Below, piece after piece: positions 54,725 through 64,000 of a DNA stretch of 64,000 nucleotides. This DNA is from Chaenocephalus aceratus (taxonomy: Eukaryota > Chordata > Actinopteri > Perciformes > Channichthyidae). The stretch lies in the NCBI GenBank assembly GCA_023974075.1, contig CM043790.1, positions 231,879-295,878 on the forward strand, in the 5' to 3' direction. The notes beneath the pieces were generated by a model, which was not told where the DNA came from, did not search any database, and saw only the letters and a list, made by a program, of their open reading frames with translations. Made by a program: the position numbers and the translations under genes. How positions within the stretch are numbered: the first letter of the stretch is position 1; every line of letters starts with the position of its first letter.

Positions 54725-54726
<2 letters not shown>

Positions 54727-54929
54727 TGTATTGTATTATTGTCTTCGTACGCTTTTAACACACCATCGTAGCGATGGCGATGTTTGAGGTGACTGATCAG
54801 GTTCGAAGTATTAGGGAGCGCTGGATTTGTGAAGAACTCCCCTCTTCCTAAACCACTAATACCACAGTACTGGCAAAACGGGAGGAGCCGAGTGAAAAAC
54901 AAGCGCCCCTCATCCCAATCCACCCACAC
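54725..54929 (-). pseudogene. BED zinc finger of the 950-bp hAT derivative
   Basis: The frame from 54929 shows CQYCG, a long loop, then TSNLISHLKHRHRYD: C-x2-C and H-x4-H of a BED finger, the DNA-binding head of hAT transposases. It runs into a (CA)n microsatellite (54681-54724) that replaces the rest of the protein. Confidence 0.75.
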
Positions 54930-55857
54930 CGCAGTATTTTTTTATTTTTTTTACCCAAAAAATATATTGTATATTATCGGGGCTATTAATACTGGTATCG
55001 GGTTTATCGGGATGACGTCATAATTCCTAATATCGGACCGATAATTATCGTGCATCCCTAATAGTAACTATAGTCTACTGCATGTAAATATTTTTGTATA
55101 ATTAGTTATGATTGAACGCTTTAATGTTACCATCTGACCTTAGAACCTAGGATAGCAGATTTATTTAATTTTTTTTATTTTAGCTCTGATTGTGATCTCT
55201 ACCAATTTTTGAAATAAATATTATATCCGACTCTTTAGCTGCTAAACACTCCACTACTGCAGCTGCTATGTTCTCACTGTGCCGTTTGTTGTTCAGGCCT
55301 TAGCATTGAGTATAAAGTGACTTTTCAGAGCACTAAAGTTGTAGACAGCTACACATTGAGCTGTAATACATCTCTGTGAAGAAGAGAGGAGCTGCAGATG
55401 GAGATGTGATCATTCCCTGTAAGTTTATCATCACACTGTCACATTGTTTTTCCATCTATACATTGTACAAAGCATGACAGCACAATAAATGCTGTTGTGT
55501 TATTGTGATACTAGGGGCTTTACATTTTGCTCTTCATCAATACACAAGGTGTACTCATTTCTGTTGACAGTTGTCAACAACATTTACAGAGATTTCTCTA
55601 TCTGTATTTCTTTTTGCCTTTATTTGATATACAGCCAAAGCTAGAAAGAAAGATAGAACCCCCTCTGCCAGGGATACTTATTATAAATCATTTTGACCAA
55701 AGCATACAGCAACCATTTTGTGAAGAAAACATGACACCAAAACCAGCCTTGTGTATGGCCTGATGACTGATAAGAAGAGCAACTACTGGATGGCCTTCCA
55801 CAGATCGGAGGCAAGTAGGCAGCATTGACTTGCTCGTCATTGGCCGTACATCTACTG

Positions 55858-56100
55858 CAGGGGTGTCCAAACTACAGCCCGGGGGCCAACTGTGGCCCGT
55901 GGTCCATTTTAAATGGGCCCTAAGCTCATTTCTAAAAGTATAATGGAATATGGCCCACACATGAAACTTTTGTCTTGTACCACTTAACTATGTTCAAATA
56001 TATTACACAGAATGTGTGTGTTATTAAGCCTGATTTTCAAATAAATTCAGTCAATTAAAGTTGAAAAGATTTTCTAACAAATATTAGTTGATAAGAGAAT
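55858..56100 (+). mobile_element. hAT left-end fragment
   Basis: Starts CAGGGGTGTCCAAACTACAG followed by cccgggggccaactgtggcc, a left terminus typical of hAT/Charlie-like elements. No right terminus or coding sequence was found, so the end point is approximate. Confidence 0.55.
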
Positions 56101-57268
56101 AACTTATTTGCATAACCAGCTTCAAATATACCCTCATATTTCCCTTTACAATCTGAGGCTTCTGTTTTAAGGGACGAGCTACAACACGGTTTGTAACTAA
56201 AACACGGTTTGTAACTAAATATATAAAACCCTATGGAGAGCTGTGATGGAGGCAGTTTTTATAAAAGCATATTCAAGTATCAAGCAATTTATGAGGCAAT
56301 ATAGCTCACCTCAGTGAGTGGCCCAGCCCTTCGTACGTTTTTTTGACATCCAAAGACGTACATTGAAATAACTTGTTGCTTTTATTCTCTGATCACATTT
56401 CCTGATGTGGTTTTAACAGATGTGCTTTAAGCTCCACTACATATAAGTGATTCTTTATTGATTGTGGTTGCAGTGGGAAACAGTTGCAGCACTCAGGCAC
56501 AGGCAGGAAGTCTATTTCGACATCTCTTCAGTCAAAATACATGAACGGTGTATTGCAGTTTTAACCTCAAATACTCATTACTGGGGTGTTGTATTGCCAG
56601 CTCACTTATCATTAGGACAATGAAGGGTCATTTAATTTTAAATGGGAAGATCTACTTTTGAAGATTATCTACTTACATTGGATTAAATTGGCTAATAGAC
56701 AGTGTTACTAGCTGCTAATTATTACAAACGTTTACAGACTGGATTGTTGTATTATTAACTTTGTGTTTTATCAGTAGAAATAAAAAGCTCAATACTATAA
56801 TGGCGCATTTCCACTACAGCGCGGTTTAAGCGTGCCGTGCCTGGCCCGTTTTTGGTTGCGTTTCCACTAGGGGTGTACCGGTTCACAAACATTTCGGTTC
56901 GGTACGTACCTCGGTTTTTAGGTCACGGTTCGGTTCGGTACGTTTTCGGTGCAGCAGAAAAAATTATCACAAAACATAACATATTTTTTTTTAATTATTA
57001 TTAAACTGTGAATAATGTATTCACTCAAATAAATACAAAATATAATAATATTTGAACTTTACTGTACTAGTACTCACAAAACATAAACTATTAGTTTTTG
57101 GTTTTTAATTATTATTAAACTATGAATATTCACTCAAATAAATATAAAATATAATAAACATTAAGGTGCAGCTTTTCGATGAACTGAAATAATCTGTATT
57201 TGAACTGTACTGTACCTAAGCAGCCAGTTTGACATTAGGACTTGCTTGTCATTGTATTTTCATGTTGT

Positions 57269-57508
57269 TTAAAGAAATATGTACTTGTCCACATTGCTTG
57301 CCGAAAGGGCAGATCTGCTGGCACTAGCAATGTCTCCTGCTGTGGAGAACACCCTCTCGCTAGGGACAGAGGTAGTAGCAGATACAGCCAGGTAGCGCGT
57401 TGCTAGCATGGCAACATAAGGATATTTGCCGTTTGTAATAGCTTTGGCTCGGTCTGAAGTTTTTGCGAGTGGTGGAGGCTTACATGCTAGTGGGAGTTGG
57501 GTTTGCAC
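57269..57508 (-). pseudogene. hAT dimerisation domain fragment
   Basis: Contains YPYVAMLATRYLAVSATTSV, then PSERVFSTAGDI, the C-terminal dimerisation domain of ZBED-like hAT transposases, ending SNVDKYIFL. The preceding residues (SDRAKAITNG) belong near the start of the catalytic region, so the whole core between them has been deleted at an NG/KY junction. Confidence 0.88.
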
Positions 57509-57514
57509 TTCAGT

Positions 57515-57765
57515 CTTTTGGTACCGGTGATATTCACGTTCGGGTGATGCCTTTTCAAATGAGTGTGCAAGTTTGATGTATTGCCAGCCGCGTAACCAAT
57601 GTTAGTTGAACAATGCCGACAAACAGCTTTGGTTCGGTCCACCTGTCTTTGTCCGTCATCCTTGTACGTAACTGCGAAACCAAAATGTTCCCAAACCGGA
57701 GACTTCAATGATGCTGGAGGATTTTCGAGCTCAACTTTATCTGCGTTCGACAGTTCCTCAAATTA
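57515..57765 (-). pseudogene. hAT BED zinc finger fragment
   Basis: In-frame from about 57765 (EELSNADKVELENPPAS). It shows SPVWEHFGF, CRHC (C-x2-C) and TSNLHTHLKRHHPNV (His pair). A small shift near 57510-57530 separates it from the dimerisation part, so a BED-dimerisation fusion would need one base corrected. Confidence 0.85.
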
Positions 57766-58382
57766 CTGACTACATTTGAACGCATCCCTCTGACCAGCTC
57801 GTCCAATGAAATGACTTGCTCGCTCTATAATGCGTTGAACACAATGGGAGCAAATTACTCTGAATGCTGCGACGCAGCACCTGAGATTACTTCCAAGAAG
57901 TTGTTCACGTTCTCAATTTTTTACGTTTAACGTTATATTCGTTCGGTACACTTCGGTACACACGTGTACCGAACCGAAGGGCCCGTACCGAATAATTTCG
58001 GTACGGGTACGTGTACCGTTACACCCCTAGTTTCCACTAGGCGTAGTTCCGGCAAGCGGGTACTATTTCACAGTTTTTCTGGCCCCATAAAATCCAGGTT
58101 CTTAGCGGGCCAACAACCAGGCTGAGTCGGGCTGAGTATGCTAAACTAAAGAGAGAACCGCTGGCAAGGGGTCTACAACTACAACAAGACGAACATATTT
58201 TGACCGTGATTTAATTGTAATACACGTTTCAAAAATAATGCCGAAGTAACAACATACTGATACCGGTTAGTAAAAACCATGAATTAATGCTTTGACAAGT
58301 CTGCAGACAGACGGCAGGCGAAAAACCTTTTTAAAATGCGTGTTTTCTGAACGGAGATCGGCTAAGCTAACGCAGTATATGC

Positions 58383-58545
58383 TCCGACCGTCCACACTCA
58401 CAACAACGGCCTATACAGACATAAATAAACCAGCGACTGTATTCGCCATGACACAGACAGTCTGTGGTTTGTACTTGTTTAACTTTTGTCTAGTTTATGA
58501 ACAGATATGAGGAGCTGTGAGATCTGAGTGCTAACAGCTAACGGC
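58383..58545 (+). repeat. Interspersed repeat, copy 2
   Basis: Direct match to 11510-11690 (gcgactgtattcgccatgac, gatatgaggagctgtgagat, gctaacagctaacggc). Confidence 0.8.
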
Positions 58546-58663
58546 TTGTGATGTTCTGTTTTTGGGTAATGTATTAAAATAAAGTTCCAACTCATTATTA
58601 TGAGTTAGTGTTTCCCCTATATACAAATAGTGGCGGCACACTGAGTTTGGTAAAGCTTGGTAA

Positions 58664-58695
58664 ATCTGCCATAGACAGATCTGTCTATGGCAGAT
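58664..58695. repeat. 32-bp perfect palindrome
   Basis: Two 16-bp arms with no spacer, centred on agat|ctgt; the left arm begins atctgccatagacag. It could extrude as a cruciform or hairpin. Confidence 0.97.
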
Positions 58696-60735
58696 CTGTA
58701 GCTCTTTAATATAGCAAGATGTTTAGTGCATTCAACTTGAAGTGGGGAGTCTGATTTCTGAATCAGAAAGTCAGAGGATCAGTGCATTAACAGAAATGTA
58801 ATGAAGATTGTTAGCCCTTGTCTCAATTAATACGTTAACAGAACTAAACACAGAAAGACAAAAATAATCTAAGACAACTTTGTCACTGCACAAAAAAAGT
58901 GCATTTTAACATTATCTGGAATTTGCAGATTTGTCCAATACTAATATTGGTGTCAAATGATTGGGGTGTGTTTGAGCATAAAGTAAATTCTTGACCTTGC
59001 ACACAAGTTTGACTAAAATCACACTTCACCAGGAGTTTTATTAATAGCTTTCCTTCTATGTTTCTTCCCATACTACATTGTTTATATGGTGTCTGCCTTC
59101 AAAGACATTACTATATAGTCCTTTTTAACCAGTTGAGCCCTGAGCCTGTTTTCCAGGTCTCAGGCTCGAAAATGACATTCCCAGAACAAATGACCATAAC
59201 TTCACTTCTAAAAGGGGAAAATTAATAATCTTTTTTCTCAAAGCAATGATAAACCTGTGAGTTGGATGTAGAAGAGTCAATATAGATTGTTTTTATTTTA
59301 AAGTAAATTCAGATTGAACGTAGTAAAAAAAGTGTAAATTATTGTGTCCGTCCAAAAAGACAACACATTACTTATAGTGAAAACCACCCTTGAATGATGG
59401 GATGGTAGACTAAAAGCCTTAGGAATCAAAACTATAACATATAATAAGTACACTGTATCAAGATTGATTCAAAACAAGTGAAATTTAACCTTTTTAGAGA
59501 GATTTAGCAAAAAAAACACTTCTGGGGTAATTTGGGTGGACCTATCTCTGGCCCCCCTTGGTTGATTTTGATGATCTCTTTTTAACCGCTAGAGCCAATG
59601 GAATCGAGGGAAAGTTCCACATACACACATACGTTACCAAATAAGGAGTGAGAGTGACGCGTAGCAAAAACCGGAAGCTGCGCTACAGTCTGGTGGCTAC
59701 CATTAGCAGCTAATATTTATTCTCCGATATTTGCATAAAAATTGAATCATGGATTATCAAAAAAAAAATCAAAGTGACAGACATATTGGATTAACCTATG
59801 GATTAACCTTCAGCCGCGTTTTTTCTCGTTTTAATGCCATTGAACACAACTTTTGATCAGAATAACAGCTAAAGGTGAGCATATCTCCGTGTTTTGCTAC
59901 CTAAAGCTTCGTTGTGTGTTGTCTGTATTTGCTTCCCCTGTCGCGAGTTGACATGATTTGACATGATAATGAGGAAAAAAGGCCTCCGACAATGCAGATC
60001 ATTTTTTTATCATATCAATTTTAAGATGGGAGTCAAGGCTTAATATTTGGGAGCATAGTGTCCCTTGCCCCCTTTCAGGAGCCACACTGGATTAGCTTTG
60101 ATCTGAAATCTTTGTATATAAAAAGCTTGTTAGCTGGCTGTCCATCTCATAATGTTCACATAGAAACTAGCTGTCAATAGGAAATATCAATCAGAAGAAT
60201 TATAATTTCATGCAAAAATCTCTCACAAAAAGAGGTTGCACATTTAAATGCAGGTGTTGTTATGGCAACGTCCGTGGCCAAACAGCCACATGTACTGCTG
60301 CAAATACGTTCAAACATGCTATCGACACGTAAAGCAGTGGCAACTATGCCACCATTTCAGCTGACTTTTTCTCAGAAATACTGTCACATAACATCCATAT
60401 ATTTCAGTGCTAGGTTGATGCTTAGCGAAGCTAACTATGAAACACTTTAACTGACAGGACTCCGGATCAACTGTGTACTGTAAGGTAGCTTCTAGTTTCA
60501 TGTCGAACAGTAAGTCAACATTTCCCATAGAGCTTTCTTTGAAATCACCAGGTAACGCTAAAAAACACAACATTTTGATTGTATGGCAAATTGTTTATTT
60601 AATATATCTCGCTAGCTATAGCTACTTGCTAACGGTTTAGCTTACACCCGCGATTCAAAGTAACGTGAACGTAGCTGTAATTTATGCTTTGCTTACATGT
60701 TCGCATAACTTGAAAGTTTACTGACATTTACATAC

Positions 60736-61107
60736 CTTGTTTGCCTGGCTCAAGTGGTGACTCTGGGGTTGTTGTGTGAGCCACCACTTGAGAATTGTCG
60801 TATTTTTTAAGAAAAAATGTTCTTATGTCCATCTTTAGAAACTCAGAGTCCGTGGCTGACAGTTTAAAGTTTAAACATTGTCACAGAGGAGAGGTACGTG
60901 CCTGTCAGCCAATAAAACACGTTTATTTCCATGCAACTCTCTGATTGGTCTGGTGGTGTCTTGCCTCTTTATTACAAATTACAATTCTGCCGTCCTCTAG
61001 GTAAAGTACGGTTAATGTATTATATTATTGAGGGAGAATTTGCCCGGGGCTAAATAAAAAACATCCGGGGCTAAACCCCCGGATGCCCACCCCAGGTGAC
61101 GCCCCTG
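60736..61107 (-). mobile_element. hAT 5' end with N-terminal exon
   Basis: On the minus strand the terminus CAGGGGCGTCACCTGGGG starts at 61107. An exon with ATG at 60832 encodes MDIRTFFLKKYDNSQ and ends at a donor (caag|gtatgt) at 60736. This leader type begins ZMYM1-like hAT transposases. No TTF finger, core or left terminus was seen, so only the 5' end remains. A ccggaagctgcg motif near 59670 recalls the ISL2EU ends but is too weak to call. Confidence 0.6.
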
Positions 61108-64000
61108 GCTGTCCCTAAGTGAACCATAGTGTTCTTTGTATTTATTATTGTAGGAAACTGGAACGGTATAGACCCCAGTGGTAGACATTATGTGGGTGAT
61201 TTATCCAGAGATTCCTTTGACTTGTGTGCGCGGATGGTGACACCCGTGCACAGCGTTAATGTGTTTGAGAGTTTGGATTGGACACGATGTCACATATTCT
61301 TTGTTTCATAAAGACTTAACTGTACGGAACAGAAGCATTCAGGGTGAAGCATGAATGTGCATTTCCTGAGTGGGGTTGTTGTGCTCTGTTTGAACAGAGT
61401 TGTTATGTGGGCAGAAGAACAATGCTGACCAATTTGTGTGCTCTCTTATGGAGTGACTTTTTCCAACAAGGAGGCAAAGAGCGCTGAAACTGCATCTCCA
61501 ACAACATCCAACGCACAGCAAATCATTGGAATGGTTGTGAGAAAAGGGCTTTGTAAATGTGAGCATGGCTGCCAAGAGAGCTTCATTAAAAACATCAAGA
61601 ATCCTGTTTTAATCAGGCCATCGTCATGTTTTATTTTCCTTTTTAAAAGTTAGGGTTTCAATTTACATTATCAGTATGAATTTTTATTGTTTATTTCCAC
61701 TCATTCAAGAAAGAACCAACATATGTGTGGGTGTTGCTTCTGAGAGTTGTGACTCCTTCTTCTTTCCTTTGAAAGACATGCCTGCCAGGTCTGAAGTCAG
61801 AAACCTAACTTACATCACATTGTGTGTCAGAATGACGCGAGAGCAAGCCAGCACTTCCTGTGTGACGCGTTGCTCAATAAAGGCCTGCGATGAAAGGATG
61901 TGCTGCGAGCATGAGAGGCTTGTTGTGAGGCAAGAGTCAGGAGCCTTTCAGAAATCAATCAGGGAGGCTTGAGAGTCCTCGACTCATGTTTCTTTATGTA
62001 CGTTTTTACAACTTAAGGAAACAACTTCAAATAGCAGCACCGTTTGTTTTATTCACATGGGAAAGGGCAACAAGTGTCCTCTTGTCAAACCAGACCAAGT
62101 ATGCTAGTGGCAGCATAACCCTTAAATGTATTGAATTGAAACACTGAGCATTCTATTGCTAAATAATTACACTTTTTATTTTGAAGTGGAAGGATCATGT
62201 GTTCATTCCTTTGTCAGTATTGAGGCTCACCGAGGACAGCCTGTTGAATATGTGTTATACTTGTAGCACTACAGCTCAGCTCCAGTAGCTCCTCTCACTT
62301 CTTTACAACTGTGGGTGGAAACATCAACCTTGTTATCTTTTAATAAACCTTTATCTCAAACAATGGCTGTAATCCTAATATCAGTTATCTGTTCACTTAG
62401 TCAACACTCAGAATGTGATTAGTTACTGGTTCTACAAAAGAAGCAAACCCTCCTGAACTGCAGGACTAAACCGAAAGCAAAGGTTGAATTGAAAGTACTC
62501 TGTGGAAACTGCAATCTGTGGACACAAATGCTCAAATGGGCCATGTAGGCCACCAGAGCAGTGTGGTTGAGCTAGTGAGAAACAAAGGATATTGCACATA
62601 ATGTAAACATCCAGATCAAGTGAAAAAGGCAGGTTGCATTGCCCCTCAAGCAGAAGCAGCAACACATAACTGCCAGAGCTGGTTGGTCGTATTGTTTTAA
62701 TGCAAAGTAAAGGGAAGAGAAACGACATGCGGTGATTACAAGCTATGAGCACGCACGCACGCAGCTTTGAGAGGCTCTGGGCAGACCTCCAGGACAGAAT
62801 GCATTACATGTTCATATTCAAATACTGGATCCACCCAGTTTTGTTTGAACAATGCAGCCATTTGGCAAAGGGTTCAGTTCTAGTCAGGAATGATGTCGCT
62901 CTCTGCCATATTGATTTATGATATTTGCAATAGATTGAAATTGGATTCATTCTTTGTTTTGTGTTTCTGCGAATATTGGATGATGTGAATGAAAATAAAG
63001 ACACCAAATAAGATTGTATGAAGAAGGGAGTGCAGACTGCAGCCTGACAGTTGTTTGTCACGTCTTTTGGGAGAATGTGTGGTCACACTACTCCCTTCTA
63101 TAACTGAGTGCTATGTACGTGTTTCCATGATACAGTGATGTGTTTGTTACATCTGAACCTCAACCAGTGGACTGCAGGAACCAAATAGCTGGATCATTTC
63201 TAAAATAGCTTTTAATAACACATACCATGACTTTCTAGAGTGCTCTCCTCTAGAGATGTCTCTCCAAATATACTCGATACCAAAATTCTTGAGAAAAAAA
63301 ATGTCTACATTTGCAGTGGTGCATTCATGCTCTAATCACTTAACATTTGTTTTAGGCAAAGTAAGTTATTTCACATTAATGAATTTCAATAGTTTTGTTA
63401 TCGACTTCTAAAGTTCTGTTACTGTGACACCCCTACATGCTGGGTCCATTAAGATGTCACAAACTGGACCGGACTGTGCAGACAAACAGGAGAATGGACA
63501 GTTGAAACTTCTGAAGCGTCCCCTTTCTCACCAATGGTTTATTATTAATGTATATCATGCTATATATATCAACAGTATCTTGTTCTTTTCAAAAATATAA
63601 ATCCTGCACAATTTCTTCTCCACACTACCTCTTTTAAATCAGCACAGCATATACAGTATATAGTATTTTTCATATTTTATTCTATTTGCCTTTACTGAGT
63701 TTCTCACATAATTATATTTTGTGTAAATATTGCCTTTATTTTTCATTTGTTATAATAGTCGTAAAATAGTAAAAACAAAAATAGATGTCATAACTTTTGT
63801 TTTGTTTTACACAGTCCTGCCCCTGGCCAATCATGACATGTAACGAGTCCCTCAAATTCAAATCCCTTGTATGTAAACTATGTAAACTATTCTGATTCTG
63901 ATATGGTTTGGTTTCTGTATTTCATCTCCCAGAAGGAGTTTAACCCTATTTGGCGATAGAGTGCATTTACTAATATTCTTTCAATGAAACTATATAAGAG

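Larger units (their letters stand above)
54111..55060 (-). mobile_element. 950-bp hAT derivative with BED finger
   Basis: The termini are TAGGGATGCACGATA on the left and tatcgtgcatccct on the right, with a perfect 8-bp duplication ATAGTAAC at 54103-54110 and 55061-55068. Inside each end, repeats of accgataccgataac occur. Only the 5' coding part of a transposase is retained; the core is deleted, so it depends on a helper. Confidence 0.93.
56868..58029 (-). mobile_element. 1.16-kb internally deleted hAT with BED and dimerisation parts
   Basis: The termini are TAGGGGTGTACCGGTTC on the left and gtaccgttacacccct on the right, with an 8-bp duplication GTTTCCAC at 56860-56867 and 58030-58037. Subterminal repeats of ttcggttcggtac occur at both ends. 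The coding part keeps only the two ends of the transposase. Confidence 0.94.
56805..58560 (+). mobile_element. MITE-like host repeat containing a hAT
   Basis: Sequence on either side of the hAT at 56868-58029 belongs together: ggcgcatttccactacagcg before it, and gtttccactaggcgtagttc and cgggccaacaaccaggctga after it. Its right part (58383-58545) matches 11510-11690. A right terminus is not certain. Confidence 0.5.

Overview
The window looks like nuclear DNA of a ray-finned (teleost) fish. The evidence is one vertebrate host exon, AT-rich spacers, many dinucleotide microsatellites, and teleost-type mobile elements: L2-like LINEs, a DIRS retrotransposon with a tyrosine recombinase, BED- and TTF-finger hAT transposons, and ISL2EU-type transposons with THAP and SWIM-YqaJ genes. 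One 100-N assembly gap lies at 11401-11500. I see no rRNA, convincing tRNA, CRISPR array or prokaryotic gene.

The only host gene I can name is cmip (c-Maf-inducing protein). Its first coding exon is at 52174-52497 on the + strand. A GC-rich promoter with CRE, CCAAT and TATA-like motifs lies upstream, and the rest of the window to 64000 is the start of its first intron. Everything left of about 51.3 kb reads as intergenic DNA packed with mobile elements. A possible small secreted protein with five perfect 15-residue repeats sits at 19727-20032.

Layout: 0-9 kb holds an L2 fragment, a long-terminal-inverted-repeat element with an 8-bp target duplication (1446-5553) containing a nested 1.06-kb element (3229-4290), an inverted second copy of that element (6641-7698), a hAT BED-finger remnant and a 31-bp minisatellite. 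9-13 kb is mostly unannotated with microsatellites and the gap. 13.25-15.5 kb is a repeat element whose core is about 13 units with a 147-bp period, each carrying an RFX/X-box-like palindrome. 15.5-24.2 kb is sparse, with hAT remnants and a TTAA-flanked MITE.

24.4-50.3 kb is a nest of ISL2EU-like elements. Element 1 (24412-28878) has a THAP exon and a convergent SWIM-YqaJ nuclease gene. Element 2 (29520-30664) is an internal-deletion copy. Element 3 (30797-45718) was inflated by a DIRS (35529-41873, itself carrying a Ty3/Gypsy gag-protease piece) and an L2 LINE (about 42036-45340). It also contains a histone H3 3' fragment with its mRNA-processing signals. Element 4 (from 45721) was split by a hAT transposon (45840-50256). 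No transposase catalytic core is recognisable in any of the ISL2EU copies, so all appear non-autonomous or decayed.

52.5-64 kb, the cmip intron, carries two short hAT derivatives with perfect 8-bp target duplications (54111-55060 and 56868-58029), hAT terminal fragments and a 32-bp perfect palindrome. Most retroelement and transposase genes here are broken by frameshifts, and several of the breaks lie in homopolymers. Functional names rest on motif recognition only; no database search was run.
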